DNA from: Cryptomeria japonica
Lineage: Eukaryota > Streptophyta > Pinopsida > Cupressales > Cupressaceae
Length of the DNA stretch: 64,000 nt
Assembly (NCBI RefSeq): GCF_030272615.1
Contig: NC_081413.1
Span: 162,128,849-162,192,848 of the forward strand
Reading direction: 5' to 3'
Shown: positions 45,365-57,551 of the stretch, piece after piece
Numbering within the stretch: the stretch's first letter is position 1
Layout: every line of letters starts with the position of its first letter
Notes under the pieces: model-generated
What the model saw: the letters and a program-made list of their open reading frames with translations, nothing else
Database searches by the model: none
Told to the model about the DNA's origin: nothing
Made by a program: the position numbers and the translations under genes

Positions 45365-47402
45365 TATTTTTGGAATTTTTCAAGGATAATATATGATATG
45401 CAACTAAATGCAAACTAAATGAATGAGAATGCAATCTATGGCAAGAATGCAACCTATGTTTTTGGTTGTTTTTCAAGATTTTGACAAACTTTTGAAGGCA
45501 AATCTAAAAATGAGACCCTTAGGAAATTGAAATGATGTCTAGACCTCAAAGGACAAAAGGACCAAGTGACAAAAGGACAAAATGACAATGTCTCCCCTAT
45601 ATGCTTGGATACTAAGCTAGGTTTGACCAAATGATATTGATGACAAAAAGACAAAGGTTTGATAAGGTCTAGACTTCCTAACAATAACTTAGGGTTTATC
45701 AAAGATTAGGATTACTCAAGTATGACGAAACCTAATTTTGGCACTATATGGAAAAGGACAATTTCTATGATATGATAATGACTTAAGCTTAATGAAGAGA
45801 CTTAGGGTATGCAAATATGAATGTATGACAATAGTATGACTTTAATGCAAGAGGACATATGCAAGTGGATGACTCTTATTGATATGCAAAGGAATATGAC
45901 TTAGGTGAAACCTAACCTTGGTATTTGACAATGACTTTTGCAAAATGCAACCTAGGATGAACCTAAATGTAAGTAACATGAATGTTAAGACAAGATTTGG
46001 AACAATGTTTGATCATCATATTGGAAGATGAGTTTTGAACCTTGATAAAATTTTGTTGGATGAATATCTTTTGTGTTTAATCTTATGTTGGATCAATTTG
46101 TTTTGCTCTTTGAAATTTGATGCAATTCAACTTTTGACAAGCAAAGAATACAAGATATTACAACTTAGACTCAAGAAAATCATGCTCATTTCCACATTTC
46201 TTATGGTAGGCAAAGACATTAGGTACTTGAGAGGTAGACTCATTATGGGATTCAAGGAGAATACATAGATGCTTGACCCCACGGGCTCCCCTCCATGGCA
46301 CTCACTTCTTAGGGCAGCCAAGCATCAGTCCCCATGGAAATCTCCCCATGGCGAACTTAGTATCTCTTCCAAGTATTCGAATTTGTCCTTCTCAAGAAAC
46401 TAGAAGGGTTTTTGGCCTCTAAAAACAAGGTGTTTAGTAAGGATTTCTGTTAAGCATTACTCCTTGATGTCACGCAAGCGTGATTGAGACATTAAGCCCA
46501 TCAAGATACCAAACAAATGTAGTCGCACAAGCACGATTTAGACCAAGAGGCCCTACTTAGATGTTGATATGAGAAAGAGTCCAAGGGTCATCACTTCCCA
46601 AGTAACTGCAATTCCCACGTAACACTTCCTTCAAAGCTTTCGCTCATCAGGTATTTTTTTATAGTGAGTTAGAATGCCAAGGAATTCTAGCCGTACTCAC
46701 TTTGGGTCGTCCCCTTCTCACGATTATCACTTGCTTGCAAAAGCAAAGTGGTCGGGAAGGCAGGCCCTCTAAATGTGACAGACAATCAACAATACAAGCA
46801 TGGTATCGAAGATCTGGATTTCTGATCACCGTAAGAAGGATGAGAGCATACTCTCCTACTCCAATGTCATACTCAACAATCAAAGCAAACAAATGTTCAT
46901 TCCAACCTATTTAGAAACCACTAGGTGCCTAAAAATTAAATGCAAACACAAAGTTTGATTGTTGCTCCAAGGCAACGTGCAAAAACCCAAGTTAGGAGTT
47001 TGATACGCTTATTCTTTGACTTTCGAATCTGCACAAAGCATGTTAGTAGTTTGATTTATTGTCTTTGCCATGCATATGCCAAGATTCTGCACAGATAATT
47101 AGTACCAAAATCCAAAGCACAGAAAACAGAATGCAAAAACACAACAAATTTCAAGTAAACACTGCATTTTTACCTCTGTACTGGACTTTACACAGGTGCA
47201 GAAGTCATGACACAAGCACAGAAGACATGACACAGGCACAAAATTTCTTCAACACAAGCGCAGAATGCATAACATAGGCGCAGGTTGTCTGACACAGGCG
47301 CAGAAGTCTCCAGAAAACCCTGCACGACCCTGTTTTTGGGTTTTTTTGGCCTGCAAATCAACTTGAGAGCACTCAAAACACCATAAAGAGGTTAGAAGGT
47401 TA
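45365..47402 (-). other. N untranslated leader
   Basis: No gene. It contains a block shared with the G1 leader (46753-46865), a 20-bp repeat array (47191-47312), and repeats of GACAAAAGGA near 45545-45580. Confidence 0.65.
47191..47312 (-). repeat. 20-bp motif array in the N leader
   Basis: CACAGGTGCA, CACAAGCACA, CACAGGCACA, CACAAGCGCA, CATAGGCGCA and CACAGGCGCA start at 47191, 47211, 47231, 47253, 47273 and 47293. Steps are 20, 20, 22, 20 and 20. Confidence 0.88.
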
Positions 47403-47403
47403 G

Positions 47404-47423
47404 TGTTCACGTCGGGTTCACCA
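47404..47423 (-). promoter_or_regulatory. N primer binding site (tRNA not assigned)
   Basis: On minus, TGGTGAACCCGACGTGA starts five bases inside the LTR. It begins with TGG, as a site complementary to a tRNA CCA end must, but it is not the tRNA-Lys site of G1 and S; I cannot name the tRNA. Confidence 0.6.
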
Positions 47424-47428
47424 ATTAA

Positions 47429-48674
47429 TGTATGTTAGGAAATAGGAAATCATCACAAGATAAGATAAACATAATAGCTCAATCACAAATGCATTCATTG
47501 CAATGATCTATCCTAAACAACACTCAATAGAGACATGAAATAAAAACATTCAAAAGCAAAGATTATGCAAACCAAAGATGTGATTTGAATGCTCCTTCAT
47601 GCGGCTCCATTGTTCTTCTTTCCTCTTCAAATGGTTTGGTTGTGGATCTTACCTACAAGTGCATACACATAATTGAAAGCAAGTAGACAAGATTTTTGAT
47701 CAAGAGTACTAGAAATGTGATTGACTAGAAATTCGATAGTCTGATTACCAATTAAGAATCAAGGGATTTGAGTGAAGAAATTCATCCAATTTATAGACAA
47801 ATTGGAGAAATGATCAAATTAGCATGAAAGAGATTCGAATGTAAATTCAAATCAAGAATAGCAAAATTATGACATGTGTATGACAAATTGCTATGCAAGG
47901 ATTTATGACAAGATTTATGATAATTTATGACAAATTGCTATGCAAGGATTTATGACAATATTTTGGAATAGAAATAGACATTTAGGAATTTAGGAGAAAT
48001 TAGAAAATTAAGTTGGAAATGATGACTTGGAAATTAGAAAATTGATGCAAATTAATAATTTCTCATTAATTTACAAAAATAGGAGGAATTAATTAGCCAA
48101 TTAAATAAACATTTAATTGTGACAAGAAGACTTAGGATAAATAAATAAATTGTTTAACCTAAAGGGAGAAATGACAAACAAGGTTAAATGAATAAATCAT
48201 AAAACCTAGAAGATGAATTAACAATGCAAGAATGACAATTAGGTCTTGACAAAGGATAATTGATATCGATTCGATCATGATTTTGGATTGATAAATGATT
48301 TGATTGATAAATGATTGAGATTGATTGACAAATTGATCGATATTGATAAAGAGACCAAATTGATATGCGCCAATTGACATGATCAAAGAGGACAAGGATC
48401 GATGACAAATCGATCGTAAAATGACGAGATTGACAAATTGATAAGAGATTGACAAGATTGACCAAAATCATGATTAAAGATTGTTATCGGCAAGACCAAA
48501 TTCAAAAGCAAGACAAATGAAGAATGTAGAAGAAAGACTCGATGCTCACAAATGATAAATACCAAGTGCGTAACATAGGAGAAATGTTAATGTGATGCAA
48601 AAACTCTAAAATGAGGCAATGTGCCAATGTTAAAGTATGACTCCGCAAGCATTGACCATTTTTAGGTGTCTACA
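47429..48674 (-). repeat. N 5' LTR
   Basis: 1246 bp, 32 bp longer than its partner because of small tandem gains near 47905 and 48435. TATA candidate near 47788-47796. Confidence 0.93.
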
Positions 48675-48679
48675 GTATG

Positions 48680-49895
48680 TTATCTCGTAGTTCCAAAAAG
48701 TCAATGATTGCCTCATCATTTTGGAATTGGTCAAGGCATGGGGGATTAGATTAGTTTCATTCGATGAGTTCAGGATGGATAATGGGCATTACCTCATCGA
48801 TCAAGTTAAGTTCATAAGATGTGTCAGTGAGGGTTAAGACATTGTGATGAAGGTCATTGAAAGTACTCTCCCTATTAGAATCAGGTGTAGGATGTTATGT
48901 AGGGTCTATGGAAGGTGTTTCTAGTTCAGGAACCCAAGAGGTTTTAATTTGTGCTTCTCCGTAAACAGGGGTTTCTTTGCAAGGTGGAGGTGGTGATGTG
49001 TCTTCCTCATCTGATGTGTTGAGATGTACAGAATCAAATTCCCACTCATGGGAATCTATATCTGAGTCACTTTCCAACATCCGATTACTATACCAAACTA
49101 GGATATCTTTTGAGTTAAATACTATAGGTGTAATCGGTTCATGTACCTTTGGAGGTGAAATGATTGGTGTTGCCAGGAGGATTATTGGGATCGGTGAATC
49201 TGATACTAGGAGTATCAATATTGTTGAATCTACTATTTCTGATGGAATTATCAAAGTTGTCAATACTGTTGGGGGTTCTGATACTACTAATGGTGTTGTT
49301 GATGCAGTTGCTGCTGATGGGGTTGTTGGTTTGATTGGTGGTATGATTGGTATTGTGGATGGTATTGATGGGATTCTCAGCCTTATTGGGTCAGTTGGTG
49401 TGGTTCTTGGTGCTTCCGATATAATCAAGGGTGGCCTCTTTAGAGTATTAGGCTGATATAGAGGTTTGTTGGGTTTCCCTTTGAATTTGAGCTTAGGAAG
49501 AGCCTCCTTTTGAAAGCCTAATCCAGTGTTATCTTTAGGCTTTAATTCAGGCTGCAACGGCTCATGTCATCCTTTCTTGTAAGGTCCCAAAGAACTCTGG
49601 CCATAATATCCCATTCTTTGCATAATGGTAAGGCCTTTGCCATATTGATCTGTAGGAAGCTTAGCTTGTGGGATTTCTGTGGTGATAGGGTCTTTATAGA
49701 TCCATTATCCCAAGTCCTCATCTCTAGTCTCCTCTTCTCGACTCTTTCCAAGGATAAAGTGCATGCTGGCTTGACTAGTGGTGTTTGAAGTAACCTTTGA
49801 GGCTTACCATGAGTTCTAGGGGAAGTGGGTAGTTGCTCAACACAAAAGAGTTGGCTTCGATTGTATTCCCCAGCACCTTCCTCTAACATTTTCAT
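48680..49895 (-). pseudogene. G2 protease-RT linker
   Basis: Pro/Thr/Ser/Ile-rich frame (48895-49557) preceded by KPKDNTGLGFQ and, in another frame, by PLCKEWDIMARVLWDLTRK. The Gly-Leu-Gly pattern around the frameshift near 49550 resembles the G-patch found between protease and RT in Tat-lineage elements. It continues G2 on the far side of element N. Confidence 0.65.
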
Positions 49896-50229
49896 TTTTA
49901 GCTTCTCTTGCTTTTGTATAGTGGTGTTTGAACTGGAAAGAGAGGATGGACTTACATATGATATGGATGGGATAGCTTGTCTGTTGTTGGGAATAGTAAT
50001 CTCTAGCTAATGGTTGATATTGTTACAATATGCAAATGGATTTGCATTCCCAAGAATTGTAATTTCTACACCATTATGAGGGAACTTGATACACTAGTGA
50101 TAAGTGGATGAACAACTTGCATGGCGTGTATCCAAGGTTTTCCTAACAAAAAATTATATGGTAGAGGAAGGTCCAGAACTTTACATATGATGTGCTTCAC
50201 CACTGGGCCCACTCAGATTGGTAACACAA

Positions 50230-50690
50230 CTACTCCTTTTGAAGAACGCTTGCATCATCATAGGCTTTTATGGTTATCTTTTTGTGGGGGTCCAATGATT
50301 CAACTACATATCCCAATGATGTGACCAATTGTAATGTACAAATATTTAGGTATGCTCCATTGTCAATCAAGACTCGCTTGATCTTGTGTTGGTTGATAAA
50401 TCCTTCAATATGGAGTGAGGCGTTATGAGGTTGTTGGAAGGATGTATTGTCACTTTTAGAGAAAGTGAGACATGGCGATGACCTCAGATTACCAACCATA
50501 GCTTGAAATTGATTTGTATTTAGATTGGTAGGGACCAACACCTCTTCGAGAGCTTGATCCAAGATTGTTTTATGAGACGAGGATAGGCACAAAAGCTCTA
50601 AGATGGATATAAGTGTGGGCATCTTATCTAATTGTTCCACAAGGCTATAATGCTTTGGGATGGAGGTTGTGCCTTGTGGAGTTTCTTAAA
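50230..50690 (-). pseudogene. G2 retropepsin
   Basis: IKRVLIDNGAYLNICTLQLV is the active site (Asp-Asn-Gly), followed by DPHKKITIKAYDD. Upstream SILELLCLSSSHKTILDQAL matches the G1 protein. The frame ends near the C-terminal part; the Gly-hairpin motif region is degenerate (50050-50230). Confidence 0.85.
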
Positions 50691-50779
50691 TGCTGATCTT
50701 GCTACGACGCGTAACAACATTACAGGTAGGGCTTGGATCTTTGATGGTGATGGTTGCAATTTGTTCATTGGAATTATAT

Positions 50780-52526
50780 AGGTGACTCATATTGTAATTA
50801 TAAGCAGCTCATGTATAATCAGTTGTATCTGTGTTTCGCCCTGAAGTGGAAGGACCCCTTTGATCTTGTGATGGAAGCAGATTCTTAAACATGAGATGAT
50901 CATTATTTGAGGTCTTTGGGTCATGTCCTTCAAGTTCAATCTCTCCTCGTTCAATAAGATCTTGAACAAGATCTTTTAGTCTATGTCAGTTACTTGTTTT
51001 ATGCCCTTTCCATTGATGGAATTTGCAATGTTCATTATCTCTCCATCATGGAGGTTTGACCTAAGGTTAGTAGTTAGATGTCTTTGGTAAGGTCACCAGA
51101 TTTGAAGAGACCAATTGACGTAACATTGTTTCAATAGGTTCCCCTAAGGGAGTGTATGTACGTTTTGGCTTATAATTTTGTTGTCGTTGTCTCGGTTCCT
51201 CTTGCGGTGCATTGTGACCTTGATTTTGTGGAAGAGCAGCCATGTTGTTTTTAGGAGGGGGATTTTAGCCTGCAGATAAGACCACATGTTGTGCACTCTT
51301 TATAGTCCTTGCATCTACAACCCCATCATTGACGATGTTTTTGTTTTTATTCCAAAAGTTGGGTTTATCACTGTTAAAGTATGGGTGAGGGCCATCTTTT
51401 GGTTCATTGTATATCTTGATAAGTCCCTTTTTAATGAGGGCCCATTCACATTTTAACCCCTGGGTGATCATGTCAGCAAAGGATTCTGTGCCCTTCATGT
51501 CTAGGTGGAATTCCATTTCATCATTCAAGTTGGAAATAAATATTTCCACTAGCTCTCGTTCAGGTAGATGAAGAGAACACCTACTAGATAATTGTCTCCA
51601 TAGTTGCAGGAAAGCTGAAAATAGTTCCCCTAGTTTTTGCTTGGTGTTACATAGATCTGCCATGGTGACATCACGTTCTATGTTGTGTGAATAATATGCA
51701 ATGAACTTTTGGACTAGTTCTCTGAATATCCTAATGTCGCCTATTAATTGGGAAAACCATTGTGTGGTTGTCCTTCCCAAACTCCAAGGAAAGAGGCGCA
51801 TTAGATATGTGTCTTCATATACCACTTCTAGGCAAGCTGAGTGAAATTCCATGACATGATCTCTAGAGTCTCCTTTTCCTTGATACTTTTCAAACTTAAG
51901 TTTTTCAAACCCTTGTGGAAAAGGTGGCATATGTAGATTCCTATCAAAGGGATATGGACAAATATCATTCAGTGAAAACTGGGTAGTTTTCACACCACTA
52001 TGGAATTGTTGGGCTAGATTCTCTACTTTTTGCCTCAACATGTCAATGTCATTAGGAGAAGGAGGAGGTGGGGGATTTCCTTGATTAAGGTTATATCTAA
52101 AGTTATCTTGACTTATTCCACCCTCATTATGACTATGGTGTTCTGATGCTTGTCGTAATTGTGCGGTATCAAAATCAGAGGGTAGTTTGGCTCCCTCTTG
52201 AGCAAGTCTTAAAAATGAGCATCAGCATTGTTTTTGAAGATTTCATTGAAAAGTCGATTGAAGAGGGGGTTGTGTTTTGCCCTTTCTATTGCTTCAGGAG
52301 TGGTAGTACTAGGATTTTCATCATTTGCATTTCCTCCAAGGGCTTCTTGGAATTCATTGAGATTTTCATCTTCTTCTTCTTCAACCTTTAGTTGTCTAGT
52401 CCTTGATCTAGTTTGAGCTATTTTGTTTGAAATTTGTTTTTGAAGTTTGGTGAAAGTGATTACGAGTTGGTGATGGAATGAGAGATAAATGTTTGGTGAA
52501 GTGTTTAGCATATAGATCTCTAACAC
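50780..52526 (-). pseudogene. G2 gag
   Basis: The core (51265-52041) has MPPFPQGFEKLKFEKYQGKG, LMRLFPWSLGRTTTQWFSQL, VQKFIAYYSHNIERDVTMAD and CNTKQKLGELFSAFLQLWRQ, the Retrotrans_gag domain. A zinc-knuckle remnant CKFHQWKGHKTSN lies near 51010, its last Cys replaced by a stop. The acidic N-terminal part (52209-52526, with LKVEEEEDENLNEFQEAL) precedes it across stops; the true start is unclear. The next 340 bp up to C2 show no gene. Confidence 0.85.
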
Positions 52527-52869
52527 TAAAGGTTTGATGTTACCAAAGTCCTTTTATGAATTGCTTTTTGTGTTGTCAACAATGTTTGATATGATAAGGT
52601 ATAGTAAGGTCTAAGATGTGTTACAAACCAAGCTACCTAGTAATGAGAGGATGCACTCATAGACTAGTTTTAACCTCCGTATAAATGCCTCTTAGGATGA
52701 GTTTATCCTAGATGTAGAGACACTCTAAAGAGTGATGTGTTGTTTTGATTCAAGCAATATCTAAAAAGAACTTAGGACAAGACCTATTTATGTTTCAAGA
52801 GTTGGAATAGATTGATGATGTATGAATGTGAGAATGGATGGGAAATTCAATAAAAAATTTGTGTTATAT

Positions 52870-54236
52870 TGTTGGCATATGATGAAGCGGTGAAAACGTA
52901 TGTTGTCATTGATGTCAATATGTGCTCAAGCACATACACCGGTATGCACCGGTATGAAGATTGGAAGCAGTTTTGGTTAACCAAGATGGAGTGGACCAGT
53001 GTCAGGGTTCACTAAGTGTTACTACTGGTTGGTAGTCTTTGTTTAGTTTTAGGGTTTCTGGTATGATCTGTACGGTACAACTGATGGTGTTTTGTGAATG
53101 TTAAGGATTTCCTTGAGGATTTTATGTGTGGAGATTGAATGCATTGAATGCCTACCTCAGGAATGTGTGATTCTTTGAGTGGTGTATGAAGAGTGCACGA
53201 TGGGTTACCATTTTCTAGATGCGGTGAAGATCGAACAATGCAGAGTGACTTGACATCTACTTAGATCGTTTCATTCTATGTAAAGTGTTTGGATGGTCAG
53301 GATTGGACTGCTTGAATTTGTAAACCTAAAATACTTAGGGTTTAGGGTTTATGTTACCAACCTAATTCTTGTCTATAAGGTCGATGAGTTTTGATATTTT
53401 TATTGTTGGCAAATGTTGTGTGTGTATCCGAGTGATTAGATACTTGCCAGACCAGTGAGTGGAAAACTGCAGAGTGTTATTGTAGAGTAGAGGAACTAAA
53501 AAGGATATGCCTTAGCATGTAGTGCTATTATCAGAACAGAGTTTTACCTATTGTCTTCTAACCATTTCAATAGAAGAAAAATCCCTTGACTAGGTAGCTT
53601 TAACAGGCTTATTGTAAAACCTCTAACCAAGTGACTCAAGTTCATTGAGTTCTTTAAATCCTCTAGCGAGGTAACCTTTAATAGGGTTACAACCTTTAAT
53701 AGAGTATATAGCCATCCCTTAACCGGATGATCTTTAACATGATCGGTTCCTAGCAGAACCTTATTATAAAGTCTTTAACCAAACTAGGCTCCTAATAGAG
53801 TAGACTTCAAAAGAGTTCAAAACAAGCTTGTGGGTATTCATCCCCACCGTGGTTTTTCCCATTTGGGTTTCCATGTGAAAAATCTGTGTGTTATGATTTG
53901 TGCATTTTTCATGTGATGATTTAGTATTCTTGTTTAAGTGATTATGTAGGCAAAGCTAATGGTTATGGTATTACTGATACAACACATGCATATGTATATA
54001 GGCGAAGTAGTTATCAAATATTGAATGATAGTTGAAGTATTCAGTTTTACTAGTTTAAGCTATCTGAAGTCTTACTATGTTTAATCGGTATTGCCATGGT
54101 TAAGTTCAGTGATGAAGACAACCGGTTAGCATTGTTTTAACTTGATAAGTTGTGGAGAATTTTTTGTACGTACCGATTCACATGCCCCCTCCTCTCAGTA
54201 CTTGTTAGGGTATTTGTTGTTCATCATTATTCATCA
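52870..54236 (+). repeat. C2 5' LTR
   Basis: About 1367 bp, from TGTTGGC to TCATCA. It contains paired ACCGGTATG motifs near 52938-52957, as in C1. The end is inferred from the PBS. Confidence 0.8.
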
Positions 54237-54238
54237 GT

Positions 54239-54249
54239 TGGTATCAGAG
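54239..54249 (+). promoter_or_regulatory. C2 primer binding site (tRNA-Met type)
   Basis: TGGTATCAGAG, two bases after the LTR. Confidence 0.9.
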
Positions 54250-54307
54250 AAATTTGAGGTCCTCGGTGATATAAGCTTAACCTCTTGAGGTAAAAGAATT
54301 TGCTTTA

Positions 54308-57300
54308 ATGATGAAGAGGGAAGGTCCTAAATTTAATAGAGATAACTTCAAAATATGGAAGGATGGATTGAAGATCTATATCAAGAGTTTGGGTGCTCAA
54401 CACTGGAGCTATGTTGAGAATGCCTATATAATCCCCATTGACACTCTAACTGATGATCAAAAAAGAGAGATTCAAGAAAATGGGCAAGTCATGGAAGCCC
54501 TTATTAGCAGCCTGTCCGATATTGAGTTCATTGATGTAAAAGATAAGGAAAATCCTAAGGATGTATGGGACACATTGGAAACCATTTATGGTGATGATGA
54601 GCATGTCAAGAAAGTTAAGGAAGAGAGCCTTAGAGGAAAATTTGAAGACATGAGGATGGTTGAAGGGGAAACCATTTAGTAACATGGCAAAAGGATCAAG
54701 AATGTGGTTGGAGATATCAAGAGCACTGGTGGAACAATTGAAGATGCCACCGTTGTCAGTAAAGTTTTGATATCATTGTTACTGGTCTATGCAATCAGAG
54801 TTGCTACTATTCAGGAGCTAAGGTCTATTGAGAAAACCAAGGTATCCCTAGACTCCATCATTGCAAAGTTGACTGCATATGAGTTTAATAGCTATGATGG
54901 CAGTGTTCAAAAGACTGAGTCAGCCTTCAGAGCATCTATTGTACCAAGTACCAGTTATGAATCCAGACAATGCAGAGATATGGATGATGAAGAGATTTTG
55001 ATGGAGTTTGAAGTTCTTCTTGCTAAGAGACTTCCAAAAGGCACCAGAAAATATAGAGGTAAGCTTCCTTTAAAATGTTTTTTCTACAATAAGATAGGGC
55101 ATATAGCTGTTAACTGTCCTAACAATGACAATAAGGATAAACTGGAGAGGTTTAGAAAGTATAAAGGAGGAAATAGAAGAAATTATCTTGTTGCAATGGA
55201 TGAAGGTGTTACTGATGAAAAATTTGAGGATGAAGAGAATGAGGACATAGTGTTTGTAGCTATAAAGGAAGAAGTGTCTGACAAGAAAGCACTTGTCTCT
55301 CGCATTGACAACTCTAATGAGTGGATTATTGATAGTGGTTGTTCTCACCACATGACTGGTGACCGGGGAAAGTTTCTGTCTCTAGAAGAATATGATGGAG
55401 TTGTTGTCAAATTTGGCAACAATGCACCTTGCTTGGTAAAAGGTAAAGGATCCATCTCATTGAATGGAAAGAGCAGTGTAGATGATGTCTACTGGGTAGA
55501 AGGTCTTAAACACAACCTTTTGAGTGTTGCTCAACTAAATGACAAAGGACTCATTTTGGAGTTCAAAGGTGGAGTCTACAGTATAATTAGAAAGAGTGGT
55601 GAACTTATTGCCATAGGTAAGCAGACCAGAGGTAACTTATTTCAGTTGAATGCCAAGATTAGTCAGTGTCTGATGGGAAAGTTTGATGATAGTTGGATAT
55701 GGCATAGGAGACTTTGTCATATGAACTTTGATAATATTGTAAAGGCTAGTAAGATCAAGGCAGTAAGAGGATTGCCTTTGCTGAACAAACCAGAGAATGC
55801 TTTATGCAAAGAATGTCAACTTGGGAAGATGTCTTCCTCAACATTCAAAGGTAAGTCTTTTTCAGCAGAGAACTTACTTGATATTGTGCACACCAATCTG
55901 TGTGGTCCTATGAAAACAAGAAGTATTCAGGGAGATCGGTATTTCATGATTCTTACCAATGACTGCTCAAGAATAATGTGGGTCACATTCTTGAAAGACA
56001 AGTCTGAGGTGTTTGGAAAGTTCAAAGCCTTTAGAGAACTGGTTGAGAAGGAGAGCGAAAGAAGAATAAAGTTTCTTAGAACTGATCAAGGAGGTAAATT
56101 CACTTTTGATGAATTCAACAAGTACTGTGAAGAGAACGACATCAAGAGGTAGTTGTTTGCCCCAAGGACACCGCAACAAAATAGCATAGCAGAAAGGAAT
56201 AACATGACTGTATTTGAAGCGGCCAGAACAATGTTGATCCAAGGAAAGGTTGCTCACACTTTTTAGAGAGAAGCGGTGAGAACTGTAGTCTATACTATGA
56301 ACCAAGTACTCGTCAAGAATAGTAAAAATAAAAGCCCTTATGAGTATTGGACTGGGAAGACTCCCACTGTGAGTTACTTTAAAGTATTTGGCAGTAAGTG
56401 TTATATCAAGAGAGGTGAGCATCTGAGCAAGTTGGATGCTAAATGTGATGAAGGAATATTTCTAGGATATTCCACTAAGAGCAAAGTTCTGAAGTGCTAC
56501 AATAATAGGACTCAAAAAATTGTTGAGAGTATCAATGTTAGGGTTGATGAATCCCTTGAGGAGCATGAGGAAACCTACAGCGAGGAATTGGAAGATGAAC
56601 CGGGTGTAACCTTCTAGGAACCGGTTAAGAAAGAAACAAGAAAAGACCTCAGTGTTCCTGTACCGACAGAAGCTACAGTGGGTGAAGAAGAAGATGGAGA
56701 TGAAGAGGAAGAGGAAAAGAAAGCAAAAATAGCTAGAGTCATGCCTAGATATGTGAAACTACATCATGATTCGAAGCAAATTATAGGAGATAAAGATACA
56801 GGGATACTCACAAGAAGAAAGGTGAAAGAGAACTCTTGCATGATTTCTGAATTTGAGCCTAAGACCACTAGGAAGGCACTTACCGATGAAGACTGGATAA
56901 AGGAAATAGAAGAGGAGCTGGACCAGATAGAAAAGAATGCAACATAGTCCTTGGTACCTAGACCAAAACACAAGAATGTAATAGGTACCAAATGGGTCTT
57001 CAGGAATAAGTTGAATGAAGAAGGCATAGTTGTAAGGAACAAGCCAAGACTTGTATGCAATGGATATGCTCAGAAAGGGGGAGAAGACTATGGAGAAACC
57101 TTTACTCCTATGGCTAGACTGGAAGGTGTCTGAATGCTACTTGCATTTGCAGCATTCATGGGATTTAAGGTATACCAGATGGATGTGAAGTCTACATTCC
57201 TGAATGGAATCCTATAAGAAGAAGTGTATATTGAGCAACTGGATGGATTTGCTTTGTCATAAGATAGTAACATGGTGTGTAGATTACACAAGGCCCTATA

Positions 57301-57551
57301 TGGATTGAAACAAGCACCAAGAGCATGGTATGAATGGTTACACTCTCATCTTGTGAAAATAGGATTTCATAGAACAATTGAGGATAGAAACATCTACCTA
57401 AAATCTGAAGGTAACCAGATTCTGATCTATGAAGTGTTTGTAGATGACATAATTTTGAAGGAGATGATGAAATGAGCCATGCATTTGTAGATGAAATGAA
57501 GAAAGAGTTTGAGATGTCTCTCATTGGAGAGATAAAGTTCTTCATTGGTCT
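54308..57551 (+). pseudogene. C2 gag-pol (gag, PR, INT, partial RT)
   Basis: Gag from Met 54308 (GPKFNRDNFKIWKDGLKIYI), with a knuckle near 55075 whose second Cys is Tyr. Protease WIIDSGCSHHMT (about 55320). Integrase with HRRLCH, DIVHTNLCGP (first Asp now Asn), LRTDQGGKF and QQNSIAERN. RT from 56890 with [49 protein letters not shown] and FVDDII. All segments share frame 2. Stops at 54677, 54680, 56150, 56264, 56615, 56945, 57131, 57215 and 57260 fall mostly where Gln, Trp or Arg is expected. A one-base deletion near 57455 follows the FVDD box; reading resumes with EMKKEFEMSLIGEIKFF until G3. Confidence 0.92.

Larger units (their letters stand above)
39364..48674 (-). mobile_element. N: young LTR element with a long unknown ORF and no pol
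   Basis: The LTRs 39364-40577 and 47429-48674 run from TGTA to CTACA and are flanked by a perfect target duplication GTATG (39359-39363 and 48675-48679). PPT position and ORF direction show minus-strand sense. In 6.8 kb of internal DNA there is one long frame (42536-45364) and no RT, RNase H, integrase or protease motif in any frame. It depends on other elements and interrupts G2 between linker and RT. Confidence 0.93.
32309..52869 (-). mobile_element. G2: Ty3/gypsy LTR retrotransposon, Tat lineage
   Basis: Same family and orientation as G1: 3' LTR (about 32309-33767), PPT, 2.1-kb 3' region, integrase, second RNase H, RNase H, RT, then (after the inserted element N) linker, protease and gag up to about 52526. 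The rest of its leader and its 5' LTR lie beyond C2 and G3, outside the window. It is inserted in the LINE. Frames are broken throughout. Confidence 0.87.
52870..57551 (+). mobile_element. C2: Ty1/copia element, 3' part cut off by G3
   Basis: Starts TGTTGGC at 52870 after TATAT. A 5' LTR, PBS and a single gag-pol frame follow up to RT at 57551, where G3 begins inside RT. The 3' half and 3' LTR should lie beyond G3. It is related to C1 but not identical to it. Confidence 0.88.

Noticed and set aside
46702-46914. 70-codon plus-strand frame in the N leader.
   Set aside because: Antisense to the element, no homologue recognised, and part of it is the leader block conserved with G1 at DNA level.
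40082-48471. Matching 95-98-codon minus-strand frames at 40082-40375 and 48159-48471.
   Set aside because: Both lie in the LTRs of N; low-complexity ATTGAT-rich translation.
48977-49456. 159-codon plus-strand Gly/Ile/Val-rich frame.
   Set aside because: Opposite-strand shadow of the Pro/Thr/Ile-rich G2 linker.
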